A stretch of DNA of 64,000 nt. It comes from Hahella sp. CCB-MM4 (lineage in GTDB: Bacteria > Pseudomonadota > Gammaproteobacteria > Pseudomonadales > Oleiphilaceae). The stretch is taken from contig NZ_MRYI01000002.1 in assembly GCF_002260525.1 (NCBI RefSeq), forward strand, positions 186,001 to 250,000, in the 5' to 3' direction. The position numbers were made by a program, and so were the translations under genes. Positions 34,751-44,988 of this stretch are shown piece by piece. Position 1 is the stretch's first letter, and each line of letters opens with the position of its first letter. The notes under the pieces were generated by a model. It ran no database searches, had not been told where the DNA came from, and worked only from the letters and a program-made list of their open reading frames with translations.

Positions 34751-37081
34751 TTACGACGTCTTGGACGTCTTGTTTTTTTGCGCCTGCATTAATAATGCAC
34801 CAAAGGACCCCATGCCGTCAGCATCGGATCGGCCTCTTCCCTTGCCTCCCGATTGCGTCTTCTGAGGTCTGGAAGCTTTTGCCGCACCATTGTCTGAAGC
34901 CGCAGGCAATTCGTCGTCCAGTCTCATGCTCAGACCAATCCGCTTGCGAGGGATATCCACTTCCATGACTTTGACTTTGACGATGTCGCCAGTCTTCACC
35001 ACTTCCCTGGGATCTTTCACAAACTTGTTGGACAGCGCAGAGATATGCACCAACCCATCCTGGTGAACTCCGATATCAACAAAAGCACCAAAGTTCGCCA
35101 CGTTGGTCACGGCACCTTCCAGCACCATGCCGGGCTTCAGATCCTTAATATCCTCAACCCCTTCCTGATATTGGGCAAAGGTGAACTCCGGCCGGGGATC
35201 GCGCCCTGGCTTATCCAGCTCCCGTATAATATCCCGGACCGTCGGAACACCGAAGTGATCGTCAACGTACTCTTCAGCTTTGAGGGCTTTCAAAAATGCT
35301 GAGTCTCCTATGATGGAGCCAATATCGCGGGATTGCTTATCCGCAATACGTGCGACCACCCCATAGGCCTCAGGGTGAACCGCGGAAGCATCCAACGGGT
35401 TGCTACCCTGCATGACACGCAGAAATCCTGCAGCCTGTTCAAAGGTTTTGTCTCCCAGACGGGCAACTTTGGTAAGCTCTTTCCGGGTTTTGAAGGCGCC
35501 ATTGCTATCCCGGTAGCTGACAATATTACTGGCCAAAGTGGAGTTCAGACCGGCAACACGTGCCAACAGTGCGGATGACGCCGTATTAACATCCACTCCC
35601 ACCGCGTTTACACAATCCTCGACTACAGCGTCGAGTGCTCTGGCCAATCGGGTCTGGCTGACATCATGCTGATACTGACCAACACCGATAGACTTCGGCT
35701 CAATCTTAACCAGCTCGGCCAACGGATCCTGTAATCGACGGGCTATGGAAACCGCTCCCCGGATGGTGACATCCAGATCAGGGAATTCACGAGCCGCAAA
35801 TTCTGACGCGGAATATACCGACGCTCCCGCCTCATTCACCATGATCTTGGTCAGCTTCAATGCCGGAGCCGCCTTCATCAGATCGCCTACCAGCTTGTCT
35901 GTTTCCCTGGACGCCGTACCGTTTCCGATACTGATTAACTGCACCTGGTGTTTCTGGCACAGAGCCCCCAGCACAGCGATCGCCTGCTGCCATTGATTTT
36001 GTGGAGCATGCGGATAAATGGTAGCGTGATCGAGCATTTTACCGGTGCTGTCCACGACAGCGACTTTCACACCCGTTCGCAAACCGGGGTCCAGTCCCAT
36101 AGTGGCACGAGGCCCGGCCGGGGCAGCCAATAACAAATCCTTGAGATTGCGGGCGAACACCTGAATCGCTTCTTCTTCCGCAGCTTCCCGCAGCTTGCCA
36201 AATAAATCCGTTTCAATCTGGGTGAGCAGTTTTACTCGCCAGGTCCAGCGAACCACTTCTTTCAGCCATGTATCAGCCGCTCGACCCTGATCCTTGATAT
36301 GACAATGTGCCGCGATCATGTTTTCGCATGGGTGAGGCTCAAGACGTGATTCGGGTTCATCGGGAACTCCCAGTGCCACGTTGAGAATTCCAGCGGTACG
36401 GCCACGAAATACCGCAAGCGCACGGTGAGAAGGCACATCCTTCACCGGCTCCTGATAGTCGAAATAGTCCTTGAACTTGGCACCTTCCTGTTCCTTACCT
36501 TCGACAACCGAAACCTTCAGCAACCCCTGGCCCCACAGATGTTCCCGCAGGCGACCGATCAATTCCGCATCTTCCGCAAAACGCTCCATCAGGATGTGAC
36601 GAGCCCCTTCCAATACAGCTTTTGTATCAGCGAAGCCGGCGTCTGCGTTGAGGTAATCCTGTGCAGATGCTTCTGGATCAAGGGAGGGATTTTCATAGAG
36701 GGCGTCTGCCAGTGGCTCAATCCCCGCTTCACGGGCAATCTGTGCTTTGGTTCGACGCTTGGGTTTGTAGGGAAGATACAAATCTTCCAACCGGTTTTTG
36801 GTATCGGCTTCCAGAATTGATTTCTTCAGTTCTGCCGTCAGTTTCCCCTGCTCATCAATACTGCCCAGGATAGACTGTCGGCGCTCCTCAAGTTCACGCA
36901 GGTAGCGAAGACGCTCTTCCAGATGACGAAGTTGAGTGTCATCCAGCCCGCCGGTTACCTCTTTACGGTAACGGGAAATAAAGGGGACCGTAGCGCCTTC
37001 ATCAAGCAATTCCACTGCGGCCTTCACTTGAGAAGAGGCTGCATTCAGTTCATTGGCAATGGTGTTAAATATTTTATCCAT
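34751..37081 (-). CDS. tex: RNA-binding transcription accessory protein Tex
   Basis: 776-residue Tex protein. In order: N-terminal helix-turn-helix and central domains ([18 protein letters not shown]), a YqgF-homologous RNase-H-like domain ([16 protein letters not shown], about residue 330), helix-hairpin-helix motifs ([24 protein letters not shown]), and a C-terminal S1 domain ([26 protein letters not shown], about 650-720). It binds nucleic acid and influences transcription in many bacteria. A basic Gly/Arg/Ser tail ends it. Full length, transcribed alone or after gshA. Confidence 0.96.
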   Translation of the reverse strand: MDKIFNTIANELNAASSQVKAAVELLDEGATVPFISRYRKEVTGGLDDTQLRHLEERLRYLRELEERRQSILGSIDEQGKLTAELKKSILEADTKNRLEDLYLPYKPKRRTKAQIAREAGIEPLADALYENPSLDPEASAQDYLNADAGFADTKAVLEGARHILMERFAEDAELIGRLREHLWGQGLLKVSVVEGKEQEGAKFKDYFDYQEPVKDVPSHRALAVFRGRTAGILNVALGVPDEPESRLEPHPCENMIAAHCHIKDQGRAADTWLKEVVRWTWRVKLLTQIETDLFGKLREAAEEEAIQVFARNLKDLLLAAPAGPRATMGLDPGLRTGVKVAVVDSTGKMLDHATIYPHAPQNQWQQAIAVLGALCQKHQVQLISIGNGTASRETDKLVGDLMKAAPALKLTKIMVNEAGASVYSASEFAAREFPDLDVTIRGAVSIARRLQDPLAELVKIEPKSIGVGQYQHDVSQTRLARALDAVVEDCVNAVGVDVNTASSALLARVAGLNSTLASNIVSYRDSNGAFKTRKELTKVARLGDKTFEQAAGFLRVMQGSNPLDASAVHPEAYGVVARIADKQSRDIGSIIGDSAFLKALKAEEYVDDHFGVPTVRDIIRELDKPGRDPRPEFTFAQYQEGVEDIKDLKPGMVLEGAVTNVANFGAFVDIGVHQDGLVHISALSNKFVKDPREVVKTGDIVKVKVMEVDIPRKRIGLSMRLDDELPAASDNGAAKASRPQKTQSGGKGRGRSDADGMGSFGALLMQAQKNKTSKTS

Positions 37082-37329
37082 TCAAAACCTTTTGAGTACT
37101 TCCCGGCAGAATGGTGCGCCAGGGGCTGTTATATCAATTGATCCACTGTCTGCTTTTTTCAATAGCCTGTATGGCTAAATTCAGTGGCCAGGGCGAAAAA
37201 TAGCCGCCGAGACCATAGTGGCGACAGGGATTAAATTGCGCCGAAGGCAGCCATTATATCGATGCAGACATAAAGCAGAAGACTTGAAAGCGACAATTGA
37301 GGGAAAACACTGATCCAGGCAGGAGAATA

Positions 37330-39096
37330 TCAGCCGGCACTGGGCCGGGCTTCAGAGGTAACCACACGTCCATGCACCAGAAAATCACTAAATTCTGTAA
37401 AGGTCATTGGCCTGGCAATCAAATATCCTTGCGCGAAGTCACAATGATGCCGACGCAGAAACTCCAATTGTTCAGGCGTTTCCACACCTTCGGCCACCAC
37501 CTGCATGGAAAGATTGTGCGCCAGGGATATCATCCCCGCCACAAGCGTCTGGTCCTGGGAGCTGGCTGGCAATCGTTCGATGAAAGATTTATCTATTTTC
37601 ACACTGGAAATGGGTAATGATCGCAAATTGCTGAACGAGGAATAGCCTGTACCAAAATCATCCAGGGCAAAACTAACCCCCATATGGGCCAGCTCCTTCA
37701 GGCACTTCACTGTGTACTCCCGGTCATACATCACCGCCGATTCTGTCAACTCGAATTCAAATCCGGTGGTATCAATTTCTGCGTTATAAATAATTCGGAA
37801 AACCGTTTCTGACAATTTGCGGTCATGAAACTGGCGGAAGGATAGATTGACCGAACACTGCAGTTGATCAAATCCGCGCTGCTGCAATTCTGCGAGATCC
37901 CGACAGGTCTGTTGCAACACCCAATATCCCATCGGGATAATCAGGCTGCTCTGCTCAGCCATGGGAATAAAAGTCTGCGGCGCTAGCATACCGAACTTCG
38001 GGTGCGGCCATCGAACCAATGCTTCCATTCCGATAATCCGACCGCTGCTCACTTCAATCTTAGGCTGGTAGTAGACCTCTAATTGATTTCCACGAATTGC
38101 CTGACGAAGATCCGCTTCCAGTTCCAGGCGACGCTTCAGATCCCGATTGCGGGCTTCATCAAAAAACCGGTAGGTGCTGCCAGGTTCTTTCTTGGCATCA
38201 AACATCGCCTGATTAGCATGTTGCAGCAACACATCGACACTTCTCCCCTCTTCCGGGTAGCTCGCCAGGCCCATTGATATATTGAGCTCAACGTCCCGAT
38301 GGGAAACCTGGAACGGCTTGGAAAAAACCTCAATCAGCTTATCCGCTACCGCAGATAGACTGAACTCTTCCTCCACATCCTCCAGGATCACCGCAAATTC
38401 GTCGCCGCCAACGCGAGCCAGTCCATCACACTGTCTCAACACCTGCCGAACACGGGCGGCAACCATTTTGATCAGCAGATCTCCGCTCTTATACCCGAGA
38501 GCCTGATTCACTGTGCGGAAATGATCGATGTTAAGAAACAACAGACCGACCTGTTTATTCCCTCTCTGTGCACGCAGCATCGCCTGGTGCAGGCGATCAT
38601 AAAATAAATTTCGATCAAGAATGCCGGTCAGAGAGTCCATCTGCTCGCGCAACTGACTGCCGGACCGAGCCAGTTCCCGATACCGGGCCCGGCGAATCGT
38701 CCGGATAAGCAATCCTGGGGTAAGTTCATTCTTGCAGAGATAATCTGAAGCGCCCTTCATGATGATTTTGCGGACATGGGATTCATCTCTGGAAGACCCC
38801 AGAGCAATGACCGGTGCTTGAGCGTACTCAGCAATCATTCGGAGAAAGCTTGCCTGATCCGACTCAAACAAATGTTCTTCCCATAAGACCATGTCATATT
38901 GTCTACGACGCATGACATCCATCATCATGGGCACACTGTTGCACCAATACAGGCGCATTTCTTCCTGCCCGGCCAGCAGGTTACGTATCCACAACAGGTC
39001 CGTATGTTGCCTGACCAGTAACAACACAGACAGGCGTCCTGAGGGCTGCCCTGGTCGTGAACCGGAAAATGCAGAAGCCTTAGACTTCCGTAACAT
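37330..39096 (-). CDS. GGDEF-EAL protein with degenerate receiver
   Basis: 588 residues from ATG 39096 with GGAG seven bases upstream (another ATG at 39108). Residues about 20-140 resemble a receiver but lack the acidic pocket, and the phosphoacceptor Asp is Glu (YDMVLWEEHL). The GGDEF domain (about 155-310) has an intact ARVGGDEF and an RQCD inhibitory site 5 residues earlier. The EAL domain (about 330-570) keeps MEALVRW, FELTES, LDDFGTGYSS, VKIDKSF and AEGVET. Both cyclase and phosphodiesterase activities are possible. It may set c-di-GMP levels that Alg44 reads. Confidence 0.9.
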   Translation of the reverse strand: MLRKSKASAFSGSRPGQPSGRLSVLLLVRQHTDLLWIRNLLAGQEEMRLYWCNSVPMMMDVMRRRQYDMVLWEEHLFESDQASFLRMIAEYAQAPVIALGSSRDESHVRKIIMKGASDYLCKNELTPGLLIRTIRRARYRELARSGSQLREQMDSLTGILDRNLFYDRLHQAMLRAQRGNKQVGLLFLNIDHFRTVNQALGYKSGDLLIKMVAARVRQVLRQCDGLARVGGDEFAVILEDVEEEFSLSAVADKLIEVFSKPFQVSHRDVELNISMGLASYPEEGRSVDVLLQHANQAMFDAKKEPGSTYRFFDEARNRDLKRRLELEADLRQAIRGNQLEVYYQPKIEVSSGRIIGMEALVRWPHPKFGMLAPQTFIPMAEQSSLIIPMGYWVLQQTCRDLAELQQRGFDQLQCSVNLSFRQFHDRKLSETVFRIIYNAEIDTTGFEFELTESAVMYDREYTVKCLKELAHMGVSFALDDFGTGYSSFSNLRSLPISSVKIDKSFIERLPASSQDQTLVAGMISLAHNLSMQVVAEGVETPEQLEFLRRHHCDFAQGYLIARPMTFTEFSDFLVHGRVVTSEARPSAG

Positions 39097-39200
39097 AACA
39101 GACTCCATCCCGGTGGCGGGGAGATGTTAACCGTAATCTAAATAAACACGTGGATGCTATACAGTATAGATGGTCACGTTGAAACGGGGTGATTCTATTA

Positions 39201-39243
39201 CATTGGGATAATCATTATGAACTAACGATAAATAATCCCAATG
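39201..39243. repeat. Inverted repeat in the rep/GGDEF-EAL divergent promoter
   Basis: CATTGGGAT (39201-39209) and ATCCCAATG (39235-39243) are perfect 9-bp inverted copies separated by 25 bp, in the divergent spacer between the GGDEF-EAL gene and rep. Candidate regulator site. Confidence 0.55.
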
Positions 39244-39359
39244 AAACTCTCGTCAATTTCTCTGATAAAATGCCGCTTTCCTCAGGAGTCATCATACTAC
39301 ACTCCTGGCCAAACAGGTTTTTCTTTCTTTTCCCGTTCTGATATCTGACAGGTTGTACT

Positions 39360-41387
39360 TTGGCTCAGCTGAATCCCAGGCAACGCGAAGCCGTGCATTA
39401 CATTGATGGTCCACTACTCGTACTGGCAGGTGCCGGCAGCGGTAAGACCAGTGTTATCACCCGAAAAATCGCCTATCTCATTAAGGAATGCGGCCTGAAG
39501 GCCAAACATATTGCAGCGGTGACTTTTACCAACAAAGCCGCACGGGAGATGAAGGAACGGGTTACCCAGTTGGTCTCCGGCCCAGCTGCCAGGGGACTGA
39601 CCGTTTCCACATTCCATAACCTGGGAATGAACATCATCCGCATTGAACATGAAGCTTTAGGCTACCGACCCGGCTTTTCCATTTTTGACGAGCAAGATGC
39701 CCGAACCATTATTCGGGATCTGATTTTCAAGGAGTTTGCCGACGCTATCGAGGATGTTGACCAATTGCAGGCTCAGTTCTCCGCCTGGAAAAACGACATG
39801 CTGACTCCTGAAGCGGCTATTCGCCAGGCAATTACACAGGACGAGCTTACCGCCGCCAGGGTCTACCAGCACTATAACCAGTATCTGAAGGCCTATAACG
39901 CCGTTGATTTTGATGACCTGATTCTGTTGCCGGTTCTCCTGTTCAGGGACCAACCGCAAATTCTGCAGAAGTGGCGACAGAGAATTCGCTATCTATTGGT
40001 GGATGAATATCAAGACACCAACCTGAGCCAATATGAACTCGTCCGGCAGTTAGTGATTGAAAGACAAGCTTTAACTGTCGTAGGAGATGACGACCAATCC
40101 ATTTATGCCTGGAGGGGAGCCCGTCCTGAGAACCTAGCCCGGTTGCAGCAGGATTTTCCGTCACTGAAGTTGGTCAAGCTTGAACAGAACTACCGGTCTA
40201 CGGCCCGTATTCTGAAAGCTGCGAACACCCTGATCGCCAACAACCCTCACGTCTTTGAAAAATCCCTATGGAGTGACTTTGGCATGGGCGAAGAAATTCG
40301 CCTGATTCAGGTACGCAACGAGGAAGCAGAGTCCGAGCGGATCGCCTCAGAAATCCTGGCGCTACGTCTGCAAAAGCGGGTTGATTTTAAAGACTGCGCA
40401 ATTTTGTACCGTGGCAATCACCAGTCCAGGTTGCTGGAAATCAAGCTGCAGGCCAACCAGATCCCTTACCGGATCAGTGGCGGCACGTCATTCTTTTCCC
40501 GTAACGAAGTCAAGGATGCGCTATCTTACCTGCGCTTGATCGCCAATCCCGACGACGACAGCGCTTTCCTGCGGGTCGTGAATGTCCCCCGACGGGAAAT
40601 TGGTCCGGCAACGCTGGAGACGCTTTCCAATTACGCACATCAGCGCAAGATCAGTCTGTTCAGTGCCATCAATGAGGTGGGTCTGGAAGAGGTCATGCGT
40701 GACCGGGCACTCCAGCATCTGCGGGAATTTGCCAATATCATTCTGCACACGACGAGCCGCTGTGAGGACGAAGATCCGATCCCGGCACTCAAGCAACTGT
40801 TTACCCAGGTCGACTATGAAGAGTGGTTGCTACAGAACAGCACTTCTCCCCAGCAGGCTGAGCGGCGTATGGGGAATGTGTGGTTACTGATTGATCAGGT
40901 AGCCCGGATGCTGGAGTACGATCCTCTGGATGAAGAACAGCTCACGCTGAAAGACGTTATAGCCAAACTGCTTCTGCGGGATATGATGGAACAACAGGCA
41001 GAGGAAGAGGACGAGGACAAAGTCCACCTTCTGACACTGCATGCTTCCAAAGGACTTGAGTTCCCCCATGTTTTCATTATGGGATTGGAAGAGGATATTC
41101 TTCCCCACCGAAACAGCATTGAAACCAACCAGATCGAAGAAGAGCGCCGACTGATGTATGTCGGCATCACCCGTGCGAGAAGTACTTTATGTATGACGTT
41201 CTGCGCAGAGCGAAAACAGTTTGGAGAAAAAATCGAGACCACCACCAGCCGCTTTCTGGATGAACTGCCCCAGGAAGATGTGATCTGGGAGGGAGTAGGC
41301 CACCAGAGCCCAGAGCGCAATAAAGCAAAGGGAAGGGCCACACTGGACGCCCTGTTCAGGGACCTTGCCGAAGATGGGTCCATGTAA
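39360..41387 (+). CDS. rep: ATP-dependent DNA helicase Rep
   Basis: 675-residue superfamily 1 helicase, usual length, helping replication forks past bound protein. Walker A is LAGAGSGKTSVI (about residues 22-33), Walker B VDEYQDTN, motif III VGDDDQSIYAWRGA, motif IV NYRSTARIL, motif V LLTLHASKGLEFPHVFIMGLEE and motif VI ERRLMYVGITRAR. Starts at TTG 39360 (MAQLNPRQREAV), aligning with known Rep N-termini; no nearby ATG fits. Confidence 0.95.
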   Translation: MAQLNPRQREAVHYIDGPLLVLAGAGSGKTSVITRKIAYLIKECGLKAKHIAAVTFTNKAAREMKERVTQLVSGPAARGLTVSTFHNLGMNIIRIEHEALGYRPGFSIFDEQDARTIIRDLIFKEFADAIEDVDQLQAQFSAWKNDMLTPEAAIRQAITQDELTAARVYQHYNQYLKAYNAVDFDDLILLPVLLFRDQPQILQKWRQRIRYLLVDEYQDTNLSQYELVRQLVIERQALTVVGDDDQSIYAWRGARPENLARLQQDFPSLKLVKLEQNYRSTARILKAANTLIANNPHVFEKSLWSDFGMGEEIRLIQVRNEEAESERIASEILALRLQKRVDFKDCAILYRGNHQSRLLEIKLQANQIPYRISGGTSFFSRNEVKDALSYLRLIANPDDDSAFLRVVNVPRREIGPATLETLSNYAHQRKISLFSAINEVGLEEVMRDRALQHLREFANIILHTTSRCEDEDPIPALKQLFTQVDYEEWLLQNSTSPQQAERRMGNVWLLIDQVARMLEYDPLDEEQLTLKDVIAKLLLRDMMEQQAEEEDEDKVHLLTLHASKGLEFPHVFIMGLEEDILPHRNSIETNQIEEERRLMYVGITRARSTLCMTFCAERKQFGEKIETTTSRFLDELPQEDVIWEGVGHQSPERNKAKGRATLDALFRDLAEDGSM

Positions 41388-41423
41388 CTAACAGCGTTAT
41401 TTAGGACGGGACGACACCAACAA

Positions 41424-41450
41424 AAAAGCCGCGAATAATCGCGGCTTTTC
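41424..41450. terminator. Bidirectional terminator between rep and cytochrome c5
   Basis: AAAAGCCGCGA/TCGCGGCTTTT, 11-bp stem with ATAA loop, with A and T tracts on both sides. It serves both convergent genes. Confidence 0.92.
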
Positions 41451-41500
41451 TTTATATATAGATATATAGGGCGTCAATATTACCTATATGAGAGCCAATA

Positions 41501-41929
41501 CTACTGACTACGACCTACCATATACTCAACGGTCGCTGCGATTTCCTCATCGCTACAATCAGCACAGGTTCCACGAGCGGGCATACCACGAATACCACTG
41601 ATTGCATGACTGATCAGAGTATCCACACCCTGTTCGATGCGTGGCGCCCACAATTCGGCATTACCCACCGTTGGAGCACCGGCTGCACCGGTATCATGAC
41701 AGGCAAAGCACTTGCCTTTATATACTTCCTCGCCAGAGCGTGGACCGCTGGAAACTGCAGCAGAGGCTACCGCCTGGGCACCTTCACATTCCTGTCCGTC
41801 AACACAGACCTGACCTACCGGCTTAATACGATCTGCAATCTTTTGCTCGGCCGGGGTCAAGGACCATACAGTCCCTGCAACAAATAGCGCCGCAACGCTT
41901 AACAACACTTTCAGAGTCGTCTTCACCAC
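41501..41929 (-). CDS. Cytochrome c5-family protein
   Basis: 142-residue periplasmic monoheme cytochrome c. A Sec signal (about 1-24) precedes the heme motif CFACH in YKGKCFACHDTG (about residue 76) and a likely axial Met in the GIRGMPARG segment. Two further Cys residues in GTCADCSDEE resemble the C-terminal disulfide of cytochrome c5. It carries electrons between respiratory complexes. Placement after rep matches Pseudomonas. Confidence 0.9.
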   Translation of the reverse strand: MVKTTLKVLLSVAALFVAGTVWSLTPAEQKIADRIKPVGQVCVDGQECEGAQAVASAAVSSGPRSGEEVYKGKCFACHDTGAAGAPTVGNAELWAPRIEQGVDTLISHAISGIRGMPARGTCADCSDEEIAATVEYMVGRSQ

Positions 41930-42040
41930 ACTACCTCATCACCAGCTATAAATTTTGTAGTGGCGCATTATAACGGCATTGCCGCGGAAATAAAAAGCAG
42001 GCCACACCGACATTTGACGGAGGTCATCCCCGCCGTGTCA

Positions 42041-42469
42041 TTACTGGCCGGAAACCTCGGGCGAGGTATCAACCTGCTGCTCTACCGGCGCCGGCGTCAC
42101 TGATTCAGGCGATGGGGGCATCAAAGGGTTACAGTTTTTGATCGAGACTTTGCCCTGTAACAGAGCGCCTTTGGAATACTCATTGAAGTGACAGGTGTTG
42201 GTGGCGGGATCATAATTTTCCACCCAAAGGTTGTCGTCTTTCCACGTGGCGGCAATATGATGCTGACCTTTAGGCACAGAAATGGACATCACACCACCAT
42301 ATCGCTTGACGAAAATCTGTTCAAAGTGAAAGTAGTAGGCCCCCCAACCGATCAATAAGACAATAATCGTTCCGATAAATCCGAACTTCCATTTATCTGC
42401 TTTACCGAAGAGGAACAGCAGAGAGATGGCAACAAGAAAAATCACCGCCCAATAAAAATAGGTAATCAT
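42041..42469 (-). CDS. Unknown two-helix membrane protein
   Basis: 142 residues from ATG 42469 (MITYFYWAV); the frame opens at 42571. Two membrane helices (about residues 5-22 and 30-48) are followed by an extracytoplasmic domain with two Cys (TNTCHFNEYS and IKNCNPLMP) likely to be disulfide bonded, and a Pro/Glu-rich tail. I do not recognise the family. Its position near the cytochrome gene has no clear meaning. Confidence 0.55.
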   Translation of the reverse strand: MITYFYWAVIFLVAISLLFLFGKADKWKFGFIGTIIVLLIGWGAYYFHFEQIFVKRYGGVMSISVPKGQHHIAATWKDDNLWVENYDPATNTCHFNEYSKGALLQGKVSIKNCNPLMPPSPESVTPAPVEQQVDTSPEVSGQ

Positions 42470-42833
42470 GATAGGTCTGAACCAAGCTATGAATGTGAAG
42501 AGCACTTTAAGTGGTAAGGTCTGATATTTCCAATCGGAATTTATCTTATTTATCAATATCCCAGGGACCAACCTCCGTCATCAAAGGCAGGCGGGTGGAA
42601 CATTCGCAAACCAATGGGTATAATGCGCGCCGCTGTTACCGCAGCATCTGAGTTCAGGCTCACAAGGCCCGAACATTCCCCGACGCCAAAAGCAGAGGGG
42701 CAGATTTCTCCCCCGGATAATTCCCTTCGTTCAGCGTCACCGGTTTTCCGCATATAATCCGCTGAGTTTGTCAGTTAGACTGACGACCAGAATAAGTATG
42801 AACATCTGATCTTTTTATCACCCGGAAACTGAA

Positions 42834-43172
42834 ATGATGCAGTTAACGCCTTATCGAAAACTTATTTTGACCGTGGAGTTTATCGCCCTGGTAGTCCTGA
42901 TTGGCTCAATGGTGATATTTGGTCAATTCACGGAAAATGGAGAGCCCCCGGCCCCTATTCTGTGGCTGATTCCCATCACCGCAAGCTTTCTGGTGATCTC
43001 CGGCTTCTCTGCCAATCTTTACATCCGTTGGATCGAGAGTGCGGATACCCGGCAAGCCAATACAATTCAGCGTCTGTTCATCTACCTATTGATAGCCTCT
43101 CTGTATCTGATTTGGTTTTTTGCAATAGGACAGGCATGGCTATCACATCAATTGGTAAGCGCAGCCTCCTGA
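42834..43172 (+). CDS. Small three-helix membrane protein
   Basis: 112 residues, three hydrophobic segments (about 9-28, 42-60 and 77-100). No known family recognised. Its 3' end overlaps the DUF2845 gene by 37 bp, so the two are translationally linked. Confidence 0.65.
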   Translation: MMQLTPYRKLILTVEFIALVVLIGSMVIFGQFTENGEPPAPILWLIPITASFLVISGFSANLYIRWIESADTRQANTIQRLFIYLLIASLYLIWFFAIGQAWLSHQLVSAAS

Positions 43173-43441
43173 TATTGACGCTGGGGTTACTCCCGTCATT
43201 GTCATGGGGCATGAGATGCGGCACGGATATTATTAAACCCCAGGACCTTGAGTATGAGGTTTATCACAAGTGCGGGAAACCGGACTACACCAGTATCGTC
43301 GGCTATACACTGGTTGGAGACCGTCAGCGGGAGCATAAGATCGAGCGATGGATCTACGAACAATCCGGGGACGTGATCTATATCCTTGAGTTTGTTGGAG
43401 GAAAAGTGACTCGCATCGACTGGAAGCGCTCTCCCAAATAG
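43136..43441 (+). CDS. DUF2845 periplasmic protein
   Basis: 101 residues from ATG 43136. A signal peptide (about 1-25, ending SLSWG) precedes a short domain: MRCGTDIIKPQDLEYEVYHKCGKPDY, with the two Cys, then IERWIYEQSGDVIYILEFVGGKVTRID, the DUF2845 pattern. Function unknown. The start overlaps the preceding gene by 37 bp. Confidence 0.8.
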   Translation: MAITSIGKRSLLILTLGLLPSLSWGMRCGTDIIKPQDLEYEVYHKCGKPDYTSIVGYTLVGDRQREHKIERWIYEQSGDVIYILEFVGGKVTRIDWKRSPK

Positions 43442-43520
43442 CCAGGATCAACCCATGAAGACCACCAGCGGCGGTGGCTTATACAGTACAAAAAAGACAG
43501 TACAAAAAAGAATACCAATA

Positions 43521-43551
43521 AAAAAGGGCGACCCATGGATCGCCCTTTTTT
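43521..43551. terminator. Bidirectional terminator ending the alginate cluster
   Basis: AAAAAGGGCGA (43521-43531) and TCGCCCTTTTT (43540-43550), 11-bp stem with an 8-base loop. It serves both the DUF2845 gene and algC, whose stop codon lies 15 bp away. Confidence 0.93.
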
Positions 43552-43565
43552 ACTTTTCAGCTGGA

Positions 43566-44912
43566 TTAGATACTGTCTATCCGCTCCAGTAATTCTTTGG
43601 TCTTGGCTTCCATCAGCGCTTGATCGCCTTTGGACTCAACATTCAATCGAACCAGTGGTTCGGTGTTGGACATCCTCAGGTTAAAACGCCAATCGGCATA
43701 CTCAACACTCAAGCCATCGACAAAGTTTACGGACACCGCGCCAGGGGTATACTCGGCTTCGATGGTTTTCAGTACCTTACCTGCATCTTCGAGTTTGCGA
43801 TTGATTTCACCACTGGCAGGATATTTCGCCATCCGTTCATCGATCAGGCTGGAGAGAGTTTTTCCGGTAACTGACATCAGGTTAGATACCATCAACCAGG
43901 GAATCATGCCGGAATCACAGTACGCGAAATCCCGGAAATAGTGGTGCGCACTCATTTCTCCGCCATATATGGCGTCCTGCTCACGCATGATTTGCTTGAT
44001 AAAGGCATGTCCGGTCTTGCTCTGCACTGGTGTACCGCCACCATCATTCACCATATCGATGGTGTTCCATGTCAATCGGGGATCATGGATGATCTTGGCA
44101 CCGGCCTCCCGCTTAAGGAACAATTCCGCCAGCAGTCCGACAATATAATAGCCTTCAATGAAGCGGCCGGTTTCGTCAAACAGGAAACAACGGTCGTAAT
44201 CACCGTCCCATGCCACCCCCAAATCCGCGCCGTGCTCCAGCAGTGCCTGTCGGGTACTCTCACGGTTTTCGACCAGCAGAGGGTTGGGGACCCCATGAGG
44301 GAATGAACCGTCTGGTTCATGGTGAACTTTGATGAATTCAAACGGCAATTTACCTTCGAGCTGATCAACAATCAGACCAGCACCACCATTACCGGCGTTA
44401 ACTACAATTTTCAGCGGCTTCAATTCTTCAACATTGATGTATCCCATCAAATGCTGGATATAGTCAGGCTGAGCATCTAGCTGATGAAGTTTTCCTGGTA
44501 CTTCCGCATCCGTAAAGTCTCCTGGAACCAGATCCTTGATTTCATTCAATCCAGTATCTGAACTTACCGGACGGGATCCCTTGGAGACCAGTTTCATGCC
44601 GTTGTAATCCTGAGGATTATGGCTGGCAGTGACCATGATTCCGCCATCCATTTCGAAATGGAAAGTAGCGAAATAAACCAGTTCAGTCCCACATAATCCA
44701 ATATCGTAGACATCCGCCCCCGCAGCCATCAGGCCTTTACGCAAGGCTTCGGCCAATTCAGGGCTGGACAGGCGAATATCATATCCAACCACCACCTTCC
44801 TGGCACCGGTGACCTGGACGTAGGCGCGGCCGATACGCTCAACGATTTCCGGATTGAGTTGTTCGGGTACTTTGCCCCGAATGTCATAAGCTTTAAAACC
44901 GCTTAAATCCAT
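43566..44912 (-). CDS. algC: Phosphomannomutase/phosphoglucomutase AlgC
   Basis: 448 residues from ATG 44912, with AGGAG nine bases upstream; a TTG at 44915 opens the frame. The phosphoserine loop is [14 protein letters not shown] (about residues 96-109), the metal-binding loop is [17 protein letters not shown] and the C-terminal phosphate-binding [11 protein letters not shown] ends the fold. It converts mannose-6-P to mannose-1-P for AlgA and glucose phosphates for LPS. In Pseudomonas it lies apart from the alginate operon; here it follows algA by 77 bp. Confidence 0.93.
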   Translation of the reverse strand: MDLSGFKAYDIRGKVPEQLNPEIVERIGRAYVQVTGARKVVVGYDIRLSSPELAEALRKGLMAAGADVYDIGLCGTELVYFATFHFEMDGGIMVTASHNPQDYNGMKLVSKGSRPVSSDTGLNEIKDLVPGDFTDAEVPGKLHQLDAQPDYIQHLMGYINVEELKPLKIVVNAGNGGAGLIVDQLEGKLPFEFIKVHHEPDGSFPHGVPNPLLVENRESTRQALLEHGADLGVAWDGDYDRCFLFDETGRFIEGYYIVGLLAELFLKREAGAKIIHDPRLTWNTIDMVNDGGGTPVQSKTGHAFIKQIMREQDAIYGGEMSAHHYFRDFAYCDSGMIPWLMVSNLMSVTGKTLSSLIDERMAKYPASGEINRKLEDAGKVLKTIEAEYTPGAVSVNFVDGLSVEYADWRFNLRMSNTEPLVRLNVESKGDQALMEAKTKELLERIDSI

Positions 44913-44988
44913 CAATATGGACTCCTAACTTTGATAATGTGCCCAGGGGCTCCGGGCCACGCCCGGAGCTGTTCCAGATCAGATGTTA

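Noticed and set aside
42553-42753. 66-codon minus-strand frame upstream of the membrane gene
   Set aside because: No domain or start signal, and it lies in the promoter spacer of 42572-42833.
42616-42800. Possible small RNA after TATAAT at 42618
   Set aside because: No good -35, no terminator, and only a short GTCAGT/ACTGAC stem near 42770.
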